A program made the translations under genes and the position numbers. Shown piece by piece: positions 23,201 through 36,029 of a stretch of 64,000 nucleotides of DNA. Below the pieces are notes generated by a model that did not search any database, was not told the DNA's origin, and was given only the letters and a program-made list of their open reading frames with translations. The stretch covers positions 9,502,012 to 9,566,011 of the forward strand of contig OY783198.1 in NCBI GenBank assembly GCA_963678675.1, given 5' to 3'. Position 1 is the first letter of the stretch. Each line of letters starts with the position of its first letter. Origin of the DNA: Xiphydria camelus (Eukaryota > Arthropoda > Insecta > Hymenoptera > Xiphydriidae).

Positions 23201-25093
23201 AGGGTTTTCCTCTGGGTCAGAGGTCTGAGAACACCCGGTATACACATCGTAGATATACCGTAAACATTGAATTGTAGTAAACTAGATATCGTCGTGGCAT
23301 GGTAAAAATTATTGCGCTTATGCAATTTCTACGCGGTCATTGCATCTGCTGATATATATTCCCCGGAATCGTGTTGATATATTTTCTCCAGCAATTAGTA
23401 ACGATTGATACAAAATAGCAATTCTTATCAGGGTCCTGTGATAATCGCCTCCAGTCAAGGTGGCGTGAATATCGAAGAAGTTGCCGCAACCAATCCCGAG
23501 GCGATAACGTACGAGCCGATTGACATCGAAAAGGGAATAACTCCAGAACAGGCCAATCGCATCGTCACTAAGCTCGGACTGGAGAAAGTGAAAAGCGATG
23601 TCTCCAAAGTCCTTATGAATCTCTACGAGTTGTTCGTGAAGAAAGATGCGCTTCTTTTGGAAGTGAATCCTTTCGCCGAAGACATTAACGGCAAATGTAA
23701 GTCGCGTTTCGTTGCGATATTTATCAGTAATTGTCAACGGTAAACAGATTCGACTTGCAGAGACACAATTATTAAAATACCGATGTATAGTCAGTTTGTT
23801 TACATATTGGTTCTCTCATGTATCCATCGCGTGGTTCGAGGAAGGCTTCGTACAATTCCATTGTTTTCAATTACAGACTTTGCATTGGATTGCAAGTGCA
23901 GATTTGACGACAATGCCGAGTTCAGGCAAAAGGAATTATTCGCATTGAGAGATTGGAGTCAAGAGGACGTTAAAGAAGTCGAGGCTGCCAAGTTCGACTT
24001 GAACTACATTGCTCTCGATGGTAACATTGGGTGTATGGTCAATGGAGCGGGCTTAGCAATGGCCACCATGGATATTATCAAGTTGCATGGTGGAGAGCCC
24101 GCTAACTTCCTCGACGTTGGTGGCGGTGCATCCGCGTCTGCCGTGAAGGAAGCTTTCAAAATCATCACGTCCGATCCCCGAGTAAGAAAATAGTTTAAAT
24201 TGATATTTTGGCGTATTAGATCAGACGCTTCTGTGTCCTTTACAATTGAGTACATGGCCGCAAGAGCAGCGTTATCTGGTATTAAGATTAGCCCAGCTTG
24301 GCATAGCAAGTAAACTTATTTTGGGGTCATTGAATAACGTCTTTCAAATTCTCCCGTCGTATTTTTAGGTTCACGCTCTCCTAGTAAATATTTTCGGTGG
24401 CATCATGAGATGCGACGTCATTGCCGAAGGCGTTATCGCAGCAACCAAGGAGCTTAGCTTGAAGATTCCCGTTGTTGTTAGACTACAGGTAAAAACAGAA
24501 CAACTCTCAATTGAACCAGTTGGTAGTATTTTTCACGATATTTATTTACCTTATTTTATAATCTTTGAAGGATGCTTCGTTTTCAATGTCTATACATCAA
24601 CCATTCGTTTTATAAGTTCATTGTTTTCTTAGCTTCATCTTTATCTCCGTAGCCAATACGCGGATGAAGTGAAGTCGGAAACGAAGACTTGACACTTCCG
24701 CGTCACTTTGAAGTGGAAAGACCATTACCTGCCACGAATAAGATCCTCTCTCCAGTGTCCAATCCCGCAACGAAAATTGATATTCCTCTTGACTGTAAAG
24801 CGAACTAAGAATTATAATGTATATTATTTAGTTTTAACAAAATCATTATTATTCGTCGATTCTAAATTATGTAACTCAAATCCATTCTACTAATCGATTA
24901 TTATGCCATTTCTTACTTTCAGGGAACCAACGTAGATGAAGCAAAAGCACTGATTGCTAACGCCGGTCTTAGAATCGTGCCGGTCGATGATCTCGACGAG
25001 GCTGCTCGCATTGCTGTAAAATTGTCGACCATCGTCAAGCTGGCCCACTCTGCCAATCTAAGTGTCAACTTTGAAATACCTCCAATCTCGTAG
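20291..25093 (+). CDS. SUCLA2: Succinyl-CoA ligase (ADP-forming type) beta subunit, mitochondrial, copy B
   Basis: Seven exons join in phase: 20291-20356, 21967-22226, 22390-22552, 23432-23696, 23877-24181, 24369-24488 and 24923-25093, giving 449 aa. The start [20 protein letters not shown] is a plausible mitochondrial presequence. The ATP-grasp motif [12 protein letters not shown], the segment [38 protein letters not shown] and [14 protein letters not shown] are all intact. It ends NFEIPPIS, with no Lys-rich tail. Internal exons 2-6 are 260, 163, 265, 305 and 120 bp, identical in size to copy A. Introns are longer: intron 1 is 1.6 kb and intron 3 carries a 404-bp foldback element. A GC-rich 5' flank (20110-20290) suggests its own promoter. 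Copy B looks like the ancestral, general form, but that is a guess from its shorter tail. Confidence 0.95.
22835..23238. mobile_element. 404-bp foldback element in intron 3 of SUCLA2 copy B
   Basis: The two halves are inverted copies over about 170 bp. Outer ends are CGGGGTGTTCTCA and its near-complement TGAGAACACCCGG. TA flanks both sides (22833-22834 and 23239-23240), consistent with a Tc1/mariner-type MITE. It has no coding capacity. Confidence 0.8.
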
Positions 25094-27940
25094 ATTGACT
25101 GCTATTTTATCTCGCATACCTTAAAATTACACCCAAATATCATTTACAGAAATTTCAGGGAATATCGATCTTGGAGAGCGTTAGATTTTGAGTTCGTGAC
25201 ACTTTCACCCATTCGACGTATTGTGTACTGTCAAGTAGGTAAAGAATTGGTGCGACATAGATGAAATTTGGGTTTTAGGCTAGTAATTTATGAGAAAGTA
25301 TACATATACAAATATATATATACAGAAACGAGCTAACATTTATTAAGTTAGTAGCTTATATTTTTGTTCAGAATATGCAGAGCATACATAAACAGATTCC
25401 TCTTGGTACAGGCACAACTCGAGTTAATAGGACACAGTGTATGGAATAAGTTATTCGACAAAATTTATTTTATACGCGCCCTTTATCGGGGTCCTGTGAT
25501 TCAGTATTAAAGACTTAAGCATGTGCGCATTTGCCCGGTTGTTGCACAGGGGGGTGTATTTTGTTATTGGCAGGTCGCTTTGAGAATCTACACCTCTATG
25601 TCCACGTCAATAATCGGGTTTCAATTGCGCTATTAAGAAAAAATCATTGTAACCCCTAAATTGTCATCCTCAAACTGCCTGGTTAATGTTATATATATAT
25701 ATACATAGGCACATTAAATTATTTTATGTAATTCTGGTTGTATTTATTTACGTTACATCTATTGTGTAGGATGCACGTTTCGTTACTTTCTTTATTTTAA
25801 ATAGCTCTTCGCGCGTACTTTCTTTTTGTAGAATTTTCACATTTTCTAGTTGAATTCTAATTCCTGGCGCGTTTTCTCACTTAGGATTATTTTCAACGGC
25901 ATATAATTGATGTGACATAACACGTTTTAGTATTGTGAACGTGGAAATTTAATAGCAAATTACGTTGAACACAGTAGATCGCTTATTCGACTGATCATTA
26001 TTCAAAATTATATTCTATTCAGAACTTTTCTTAGAAAAATATATATTCTACGCGTTAAAAGATAAACTTTCATTCGAAGTAAGACGATGGAGAATGAACT
26101 TATCGGCTTTATCATCAAAATCATTCGTGTTTGAGCCTACCATGGCATTGTTATGAAAGAAATTAATATAAGAACAGTTAATAAAAAAGTTAATTCATGT
26201 CCCTTTTTAGGACCTGTTCCCGATTTTATTTGCTACAAAGATAATACTTTCCCTTTCGTAATCATCAAGATGATTGCAAAAGTGAACAAGTAGTATGCAT
26301 TGTTCGTTGCAGTCAAGTTTTAACTTATATCCAGAGTTAATTAGAGGATTAAATCCACGCAATATATGGCTCAGGGTCTGAAATGTATAGTATGATATAT
26401 ATTGTTGGTACGGAGTGATTAAACTGAATTCGAACAAAATACGGCTTGAAACGCTTGTGAAGCCAATGTTTAGAACTGGATCACGAATAAAAAAAATAGA
26501 ATTCAACAGATAATTAAATTATTTATTCTACAAATATGTTTTACAAAAGCTGTCTTTATATAACGTATATTATATACATATACCTGTACCTATATTATGC
26601 TTTATTATAACTTTTTAGGCAATCTACGATATGTAGGAATGTCTGCAGATGTCCCTAAATCAGTTAATCCACTTTCCAGGTTTAATTTATTGGTCAAATG
26701 CGATATGTAACAAGGAACACTACTCAGGTGGTTAATTTAGGATATAACTACACGATAAGAGTTTTACCTGATAAATGGATCAACTGTTATAAAATGACAT
26801 TAAGACAATTGAAGCTCTCCGTTAAATGACCTACGAATATGAAAATTCTTTGATAAATATATCGTTCACCGGCTGATAGATTGAAAATACTAAAAGAAAC
26901 CAACTTTCGAATTAATAGAGTCTCATGGTTTCGGCGTAGTGCCTTTTCCTTCAAGTTATATCAGTATTGCAACCGGCGAGAGATCTACGCACGCTAATTA
27001 ATGCTGATTCGTCTACTTATCAAAACAATGATATAACTTTAAATTCCAAATACAGTCGTCTGACAATATTATAAATGTAATCATCGGCACTGATGAACTT
27101 GGAGTTTAATATTCAGCCTCGCGATACAACGACGTCGTATCTATTTATAACAAAAGTGGCAGTTGTGAACTTTGAGATTGCAAATTAATACCTGAGCGAT
27201 ATGCCTGCGTTTGCATTGGCAAACTTTGATTGCATTATCGATGAAATCTTATAATACTTTGTTTCGTATCGTTTATCTCTCCGAGTGATATATATTTTTC
27301 TCGTTCGCATTGTTTTATTCCTAAACGTACGCTAAATTTGGTAATAATGACGAGCTTAATTTTAATCCGAAGACTTCTGAATACCAAATTTGATATACGG
27401 TGGAAGCGTAGTCATAATCGGGCTCGACTAAATCTTCGATGGGGTGGGGAGTTGAACCGGTGTGAACTATAAACGTGGAAGAAACAATTCGAGTATCTCT
27501 CAACAACTACCTATACGTATAAGCTATCCTATATGCTTTCTCTTATGTCACATCGGAACATTGTCTTCTCTGCTAATGATACGTACTACTTGCAGTCTGT
27601 TCGGAGTTTAAGGAGTTAAAGCGTACTTCTGCTAGTTCAACCATCGCAATACATACTTATACATTATAGGTACCTACGTCTTTCAAGATTTATGCACCGT
27701 ATGCGTTTGTGAATAGTGTATTATTTAGGAGCCTAAATTGCGGAGAGGATAATTGCGCGCAATTTAGAGAATTTAATTCTATCCGCAATTTTCTCGTTTC
27801 CTATAATATGAACCAATATACCGCAGCGATGATTATCCCTGGATACGATTAAGCACCGTCTGGCACCATACAATTTATCAGAATGTAAACTGATTTTTAT
27901 AGCGACATCGGAAATCTGACGGTTTCGTTAATCCTGGCCG
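25094..27940. other. Gene-poor AT-rich region between convergent genes
   Basis: The stretch lies between the stops of SUCLA2 copy B and the SAXO-like gene. It contains AT dinucleotide runs (about 25690-25702) and the probable 3' UTRs. Open frames such as those near 26207-26506 have no coding character that I recognise. Confidence 0.5.
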
Positions 27941-30900
27941 TTAAATCGTGCTTGCATTGTCGTACCAAGGTGGCATCCAGTTTGACGGCGTTCGATTGCG
28001 AGTTCTACCTCGCGGCATGGGATTCTGACTGTCCACGTTGCAATTTCGGTCAAGCCGCCTCCTACGCGCCTCGTTAGTGTAATTATCCGGCTTGAAAGTC
28101 TGATCCGCGACGGAGTTATCCAAAACAACGAAAGCTTGATCGTCCGCTTTCTGCCCAGATTCCCTGGCGAAACTGGGAGAGTAGGGCCTCTCGGGGTTGT
28201 TCGCGCGATCAACGGGCGACGAGCTGCGTACGCTGCCGGGACCACCCTGCAGCGACGGAGATCGTTTTCGGCGTGCGAATCCTCGCGGTTCGTTGTCCAC
28301 GTTGCAAACGTGGAGACGGTACGTCGGACTGGGCGATCGATTTCGGAGGGTCGAAGGATCGGCGATTTCCAGATCGGTCGGCCTTTGCACCGGCGGGGAC
28401 CTCGAAGCTCTGTCACAAAGGCGAAAGAATGATTGTTAAAACGATGATTATTCATTCCATATGTATAAACGTATCAAGAATCGTACAGTACTCACACCAA
28501 ATAATGTGGTATATCAGCTTGATACGATCGGACGTAGACAATTTCTATGGGAATCTGATGTGCTTCAGACAGCAATTCCAGATCTCCATTAGAAACGTTT
28601 GAAAAGCACGAATAGGAATGCATTGGATTCTATGTGTATCTGAGATGACGAATAGGGATTTACCGAATTTTATATGTATCCGTAAAAACAAATTGAATCC
28701 CATAAAGATAATAAATACCCGTACACACGCCATTCTATTTGTAATGTACTCATAGAACCTTACAAGATTTTATTTGTTTCAACAGATACATATATAGAAT
28801 CCAATACACACCCATTCATCTCTCTCAGGTTCTTATGAGAAGATGTCTGGAACTGCAGTGTCAAAGGCACATCACATTCCCATGAGTTCTATGAGGATTT
28901 TACAAGTTTTCTATGAGAATCTATGATACCTTTTCAATAGGGAATACTGCCGCTACACTACTTGCCGTAAATGCCTATAAATCTTCGAATATTACCGATG
29001 AACAATTAACGGCATTTTTACCTCGTGCTCCCAGATGGCGGTTTCCCTATGATAGATTCCTCGTGGACCCTCGTATTCAACACCTGAAAAGCATCCTGAT
29101 CTTGACTGGCGTTGATCCTGCCAAATTGCTCACTATTATTATTGCTCAACCAGTAATTATCTTTCCTCCTAGCAGCGCTCAAGCTACGGTCTCGCCCCCG
29201 ATGCATTCTCGGCTCAACGCAAGCGGGTTGATCCCTCTTCGTGCAATACGCATTCCTGTACTCCGGCTCCAGGTCTATATTTCCCTCGAGACGCAGGTTC
29301 GCGGGCATCTTTACGATCTCCACCCTTGGCACCTGCCCGTATGAGACGTACTGCGACCTCACTTCGCTGGTGAGCTCGCTCTCCGATCGTCTGGCTCGTT
29401 GTGAACTCGTTCTGCTCGAGCGACCAGAATTATTCGTGGGGCGCAACGCTACTGGCGGCTTCCGGTACACGGGACGTTCTTTGGTCAGGTCTAAGAACTT
29501 GGATCTGTACTCGGGATCCATATCGATCTTTGTGCGAAACTTCGAGTGCGTCGGCGACGGAGAAACCTTCGATCCGTCGGCTCTGCCGATTTCATCTTCC
29601 GGTCTTACCAACTTCGGCCTCTCTCTAGGAAAATCCTAAAAAGGGAATTTACGAACGGCATTTTTCCTCGTTTGCTCTGCAAATATCAGTTAAACCCTTC
29701 GATAATCCGACCTTTCTCATACCTACGTAGGTCTCACGGGATCTCATGCTCCGCGCAGTCTCCTCGAGAGGAACAGGCATGGTTACGATAGAGTCTGAAC
29801 GAGGAGAAGAAAACTGGAAACATCGGATTATCGAAAAGTTCTACCGTACACTCTCTCCGCTGTGCAATTACTTTGTACGCTTCTCTGTATTCCGGAATTT
29901 CTAAAGGCGGTCCCCTCAAGTCCTCCAGCTTCGACACCAGCGTCTTTATCTCGTCCTCCTTCGAGCGATGCTTCACTACCTCCTCCTCCCTTTCCGCCTC
30001 TTCTTTCGCGATATCCCTCTCCAATTCCGCCATCAGCTGCATGTCCGCGACCTTCGGATTGACGTACCTCTCCGAAGTCTCCGTGGACTGACGAAAATCT
30101 CCTCCTGGTTTCAGATGCGATTCCGGTCTCCTCATCGGCGTGCTCTCTGCGTGGAAAACGTTATCATCAGCGACGTCGCACGGCTACTCAGACGACGAGG
30201 TCCGTTACCTTTGACGTCGTACCCCTTGAAGACGTCAGAGTATTCCGGTACGTATCTAGTTTCTCCCTCCATCTTCAAATTTGCGCCTTGCCTGAGAAGT
30301 TCAGGTCGTCGAGCCCCAACGAAGGGCACGTAGTTCTCGTGACACTCCGTCATCGTTTCCAGATCACCCTCGAGCTTGAGATGGGCGGGTAGACGCGTTA
30401 ACTCCGGGCGACTGACGTTCATCCACTCGATGAATTTTTCGCATTTTTCCGACACGGTGTCCATGTCGCCCTCCATCTTCAAGGACGTCGGTCTTCTCGC
30501 CAAATGCGGCCGGTGCGCTCCTTCGTGAGCCACGTAGCACGAGTATTCCGTGTCCGCGTGAAAGTCTCCCTCGCGCTTCAGGCTGGTACCCCTTTAATAT
30601 TTGATATTGACTTATTTACCAACGTTTATGTATACCCTATTGAAAAAGTCTCATAGATTCTGATAGAAAACTTGTAAAATCCCCATGGGAATTTCATGTA
30701 CTTCAGACACAGCGATTCCAGATACCCTCTCATAAAAATCTGAGAGAGATGAATGGGAATGTATTGGATTCCATGTATATCTGTAAAAGCAAATAAAATC
30801 TTGTAAGGTTCTATTTGCAATTACAAATAGAATGGCGTGTACAAATCTTTATTATCTTTATGGGATCTTACTTGTTTTTACGGGTACATATAAAATTCGG

Positions 30901-31922
30901 TAAATCTCTATTCATCATCTTACAATACACATAGAATCCAATGTGCATTCCTATTCGTCCTTCTCAAACTTTTCTAAGGGATATCTGGAATTGCTGTGTC
31001 AAAAGCACATACAATTCCCATAGACAATTTCTATGGGAATCTATGGGATCTTTTCAATAGGGCTCTTTAAGAAGTATAACATAAATGTAAGTATAGATGA
31101 TACATCGTGGCGGTATCTTGGAAGAATAACACAAGATGTCTCATACGACATAGACGTAAGCATGCCGCTTATCAGGAGTAGTCGTAAAGGTGATTACGTT
31201 CTTCATTCTTACAGGAATCCATACCTTCTGACGTATGGAGAACGACTGATGGGATACTGATGGGGGATGAACCTGGAGCTCTCCGTCTCGGTCTCCATGA
31301 TTTTGTCACCGTCAGCTATCTGTAAATTGGGCGACGGGCCTCTACGTCTCACGGGCGGCTCGAATTTGTACTCCTTAAAGTCGTCGTAGTACGAAGTCAC
31401 GGTGTCGAAGATACCTTCCAATCGTAAGAGGTCTGGAGGTCGTTTAGCTTTTGGCGGCCCTACGTTATTCTGCATTACATGAGCAAATAATCGGATTACG
31501 GAAGGCCAAAGCCGACTTATAGCCGCTGGTCTTCCTGCGCGGATTGATTCGGAACCTTTCCGAAACTATCTGGCTTTAATTTCGAGATGATTGTATTCTG
31601 TGTAGCTAGTGCTCGTTACTCTTTACGAGCGCTTAAGGTAACGACGCCGAAATGGATGTTACGAACCTTGAAGAGCTCGTCGCTGCTGGCACGAAAGGCG
31701 CGGCGATATTCACTGATGATGCCTTTAATGACCTCTTCGGGACGCGTAAGGCCGAGGCTGTCCTTGGGATGATCCTGAACCCTCCTTCGTCGATAACGAG
31801 CGAGTTCGTCGACCGTTAAGCCCTCGACCAGTGGCCATCTCTCCTTGTCCTTGCTTCTGTCGCGCGCTAACTCCGAGTCCGAAGAGGACTTGCCGAGCCT
31901 GTAGGTGGTCCTCTGTCGGTTT
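27941..31922 (-). CDS. Repeat protein resembling MAP6/SAXO microtubule stabilisers (5' end not found)
   Basis: Six exons on the minus strand join in phase: 31922-31664, 31469-31225, 30591-30209, 30146-29845, 29635-29022 and 28409-27941 (stop TAA 27943-27941), giving about 757 aa. At least six degenerate repeats are visible, built as RP-x-L-x-x-EG-x-x-D-x-x-x-x-Y-x-x-F. Examples are RPPDLLRLEGIFDTVTSYY, RPTSLKMEGDMDTVSEKCEK, AHLKLEGDLETMTECHENY, ANLKMEGETRYVPEYSDVF and ANLRLEGNIDLEPEYRNAY. A Lys/Glu-rich predicted coiled coil (ELERDIAKEEAEREEEVVKH) lies in the fourth exon. The C-terminal exon is Arg/Ser-rich. Spaced Tyr-containing repeats recall the Mn modules of SAXO1/2 and MAP6, which bind axonemal or stable microtubules; this assignment is tentative. 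The acceptor at 30592 is weak. The first visible exon needs an upstream exon ending in phase 2, which I could not identify. Confidence 0.7.
28535..28942. mobile_element. Palindromic MITE, copy 1 (left end lost), intronic
   Basis: This is one of three copies of the same roughly 430-bp element. It shares TAGACAATTTCTATGGGAAT and GGAATGCATTGGATTCTATG with the copies at 30635 and 33234. Its right end reads TTTTCAATAGGG. The matching left end is absent or diverged. It lies in the last intron of the SAXO-like gene. Confidence 0.75.
30635..31062. mobile_element. Palindromic MITE, copy 2, intronic
   Basis: The full-length copy runs from CCCTATTGAAAA to TTTTCAATAGGG, and its two halves are inverted repeats of each other. 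It lies in an intron of the SAXO-like gene, 44 bp from the exon starting at 30591. That acceptor has a poor pyrimidine tract. No clear target duplication was seen. Confidence 0.8.
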
Positions 31923-34031
31923 CTGGTAAAAACGGAAATAATTACGGTAAAGCAAGAAATTTTTTAAATTTCCGGAGATCAAAGATTAATTTCTTTTTTC
32001 TGTTTAATTAGACATATAGGTATACTATCATTTTTTTATAGTACGAAGTACAATTTTAAAAAAATCCATTATCCTATAGGAGAATCTTCGTACTGTCAAA
32101 TCACGCACTAGTGACTAACAGTTTCTTCCTTCCATACATGTGCTTCATATATCTACTAAACGATAGGAAGAGTGATGTATATACGAATAAAGTTAGTCCG
32201 CGTACTCTACTTTGATTAAAGAGGGGACTGATTTTTTTTAAAGAGCGACTACTTTCTCGAGCAGATGTCAAGGAAACCTTGGAGGAATGTTTGCTCGATT
32301 CGCGTTAACGACGACTGAAACGGCTTACGGAAGATTGATAAGTCCTTCAAACGTCACACGATGCTTTCACGGCACAGCGTTATATTTGAAAAGTACAATG
32401 ATTCGTACCCCCTAAGGAGAATGGCTTGTTTGGGAATGTCTTCTATAGGAAGTCACGTTACGAAGCGGAACGAATATATCGCCCTATATAAGTTTTACAG
32501 GAACTCTACAGTGGGCTTCGATTTTACTGGCACTATACATATATGTACGTATTTACTACGAAAACGCTATCTCTCGAGTTTCGACCCGGTTGAATTTACT
32601 GTTTCAGTGTATTACTTTGGCAACGAAGTCTCGTTTCTTTTTTAAAATAGTATTTGTCACAAGGAAAAAATATTTTAAAAATTGAAGCAATTTTTCCTCT
32701 ATCAATTCGATTTAATCAAGTATAAAGGGTACTGATAAACGCGAACTTAAACTCGTTGATAAGTATAAAGTGCAGTATCGTCTTTTATCCAATCGCTTTT
32801 AATTTAGAAAAAGTCTTCAATCAAATAGACAACCACCATCGACACATCTCGAAAAGACCCTTCGAGTTGGTTGCCCGGAGCAGACTGAAATCTTTCGTCG
32901 GTAGCAAGTTGACGGGGATGAAAAGGGGCTAGCGAAGGGTGAGGAGGGTGGAGGCGCAGAAGGAGGAGGGTGGTACCGGCTACATGCCGTAACAGGGATC
33001 TCCAGACGCGACGCATCGATCTATACGAAAAGGTAGGGCTTGAAAAATAAATTTCCACGCGTAACGACTTCCGAACACGGAAGCGATTAAATTAATGGGC
33101 AATCCATTTATCAGCACGTCGTCGCTGTCACGGTCTTCCCGGACGCGGCTGGACCGCTTGTTCGGCAATCATCCCTGAATCTCGATCTCCCTGATCGACG
33201 ATCTCGCTAAATTTGTCATCGGCAATCGGTGCCCCCTATTGAAAATATCCCATAGATTCCCATAGACAATTTCTATAGGAATCTGATGTGTTTCAGACAC
33301 AACGATTCTGAATATCCAATAGAAAAGTTTGAGAAGGATGAATAGGAATGCATTGGATTCTATGTGTATCTGAGATGATGAATAGGGATTTACTGAATTT
33401 TATATGTATCCGTAAAAATAAGTTGAATCCCATAAAGATAATAAAGACCTGTGCACGACGTTCTATTTGTAATTACTAATAGAACCTTACAAGATTTTAT
33501 TTGTTTCTACAGATACGTATAGAATTCAATACATTTCTATTCATCTCTCTCAAATTATAATTAAAGGGTCTCGGAATTGCTATGCCAAATGCACATCGAA
33601 TTCCCATGGTAATTCTATGGGGATTTTACAAGTTTTTTTATGAGAATCTATGATACTTGTTCAATAGGGGCATTTCTAATGCGGTTTTTGTTATAGTTTT
33701 CCGCTAAAATTATCGCTCGAAAACTGGAGAAATTGTGGTACCAGTTGAATTTTCTATTATATATATATCTTTTGTCCTGTATTTTATACATGTTAAGAGA
33801 TTGTATACATTCAGTCAAACATAGACGGTCGATCAACGTTGATTGATGATCCATTCCTGACTGAGTAGCCGTTATTCATATCAGAGAGAGCCATTAATTT
33901 CTTTCATAAAGTTCTTAGAGTTCCTGATTATTATCGTTCTATACATAACAGTACCAAGAAAATATATACCCAATTTAAAGAGACAAAAAGATCTCCCAAC
34001 ACATTGAATACTACATATTAACCATGCACGT
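31923..34031. other. 5' flank of the SAXO-like gene, contains MITE copy 3
   Basis: No exon could be confirmed here, although the SAXO-like gene must begin upstream of 31922. A GC-rich stretch at about 32860-33180 has open minus-strand frames, but none has a start and donor that fit the required phase. Confidence 0.45.
33234..33669. mobile_element. Palindromic MITE, copy 3
   Basis: This is a third full copy, from CCCTATTGAAAATATCCC to TTGTTCAATAGGG, with the same internal order as copies 1 and 2. It lies upstream of the SAXO-like gene as far as it can be modelled, possibly in a 5' intron. Confidence 0.8.
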
Positions 34032-34113
34032 GGTAGCGTGGCCGAGCGGTCTAAGGCGCTGGTTTAAGGCACCAGTCTCTTCGGAGGCGTGGGTTCGAAT
34101 CCCACCGCTGCCA
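34032..34113 (+). tRNA. tRNA-Leu (anticodon UAA)
   Basis: The acceptor stem GGTAGCG pairs with CGCTGCC and has discriminator A. The anticodon stem CTGGT/ACCAG-type region encloses loop TTTAAGG, with anticodon TAA. A long class II variable arm (TCTCTTCGGAGG) and the T-arm GGGTTCGAATCCC are present. The A-box TGGCCGAGCGG and B-box GGTTCGAATCC are intact. No intron is seen. A T-run follows at about 34116, as expected for Pol III termination. Confidence 0.97.
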
Positions 34114-35426
34114 GACTTTTTACACGGGTGTAATTTACATACGTACATGTGTGTGTTCATAAATCAATCCGTGGATTAATTGTTTATTCTTTCGGCGCAA
34201 ATTCAACTTTTGAACTTTGTTAAAACCCAACCAGACCTAGATCACGGCGTGCAGCAGCTGTGTGTGTTTTACGAATCCTCCCTTCGCTCTGTTATTTATG
34301 TATAATAATTGAATGATAAAATTATGTTTCGAAAATAATAAGTAAATTTGACACACTACTGTGATTTGGCAAGTTAAATTTTACGTAAATTTGATGTATC
34401 ATTTGCAATTTACATTTCTAACAAACAATTTCTATTAATATGACGTAAAATTTAAAGAAGAACTTAAAGCAGCTTTAATTTGGTACATGCCGTGAATCGG
34501 GAGCATTTGCCTGAGAAGTTCTCATACGAACAAAATCGAAAATCGCAGTTGTACATATATTTTATACACATATATTTTCCCTATAATCTCATACGACAAA
34601 ACGTACTTGGAAAGGGAGGCAAGCGCATCAGTGAGACGCACGATCGCGAGAACAAGTTCGGTCCACCCGCGCCGAACCCTACTCGCGAGACGCGTGATTG
34701 TTCCGCATCGGAACATTCCTCGTTATCCCGCATACCGAATCGCGAGGGACGTTCTACTTCTATTTCCGTTCGCGATCTCTCTGACAAAGTGGAATCGCTC
34801 TTCGTCATGAGAGACGACGCGCCGCGTTCTCGTCGACCCGCTGACCCAGATTTGGCCCTTCGACTACATTTGCATATGCGGGCAAGCAAATGTCCACCGC
34901 GCGTGGCCACACGCACACGCGGAGCGTCGTCGGGACCCGGCCAATAGTTTTACGCGGACGTGTGATTCGGTCTGACGCATTTATACGGCAAACCTCCTTG
35001 CACGCAACGGCTTGGGCGCGTACAGGCTGGCTCCTTTAAATTCTTCCGTCGCGATTAAACGTATCCTCGTGTGGCTGTCGAACGTTCTTTCCGGTGTCGT
35101 TCCGCGCGCCGGCGGGAATACGCTCGGTGTGCGATACGCGGCTGTTTCGTTCGTACAAACGTCGGGGCTTCGAGTCGTTCGTCGCGATACGTCTGGAATT
35201 CGATCGAAGTATCGATGTGCCATTAGCAGGATATCGGGTAATTCCTGCCAGTCGCATTAGGGATTTTATTCCTCTTTCAGTCTCTTCCTTGTCCAGCCAC
35301 GGCTTAATTCATGTTTGACTTTCATTTAAGGTGCCCCGTTTAATCTTAATTACTTTTACTTTCAATGTTACTTTGTGCAGTTTAATTCGTAAGTTATCTG
35401 TTTGCTTCTTTTTCTTGCTTTATACT

Positions 35427-35550
35427 TGGGTCCGTATTCATAGTCGAAACTTATAAATAAGCACGACTCAAGTTGCCATCTCGACCTCCGATGCTGATTT
35501 AAGTTTATGCTTAAGTCCATGCATAAGCAACGACTATGAATACCGGCCTT
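35427..35550. mobile_element. Small TIR element (about 124 bp)
   Basis: The inverted ends share CGTATTCATAGTCG (left, 35432-35445) and CGACTATGAATACCGG (right, about 35531-35546). The short interior also pairs in part (GCTTA/TAAGC). Nothing is encoded. Confidence 0.6.
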
Positions 35551-36029
35551 AGTATAGATTAATTTTGTTTGATGCTCTTGCTGTAACTATTTGCTCTTAG
35601 GAGATATGATCTCAGAGCCTGATAAGGCTTCTTCTTCTTTTTTCTGCGGCTATCAGCTAGCGATTCTATGATAGGACTTTTCACGTAGGTCGCTATTCCA
35701 GGACATTGCTTTTAGTCGAGATCCTTTGGAAAATTCCTTTCGTTTAGAGCTGGTAATAAAGAATTTCTCCCTCTCTGTGCACGATGAGTACTCATTTGTC
35801 CCGTGCCTACCGACTGGTAGCGTCCATGACAATTTTTCATTTAATTTCAGGTGGAAAGTGTCCCCTTCGACGAAGTCAAAGACTTCCATGGTGGAAGGTA
35901 GAATCTAAAGAGCGAATTTATGCGAGTAATGATGTGACGAGAAAAAGTGATAATTTCTTTTATCTTTTTCTTCGTTGAACATTCCAGGCTGTAAATCACG
36001 GATGTGCATACTTCGAGAGACGCATATAC

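Noticed and set aside
32980..33168. Candidate first exon of the SAXO-like gene (minus strand)
   Set aside because: No ATG in frame, an upstream in-frame stop, and no donor giving the phase needed by the exon at 31922.
34480..35260. Several overlapping open frames on both strands
   Set aside because: All lie in a CpG-rich block, open in many frames at once, with no splice or domain support.
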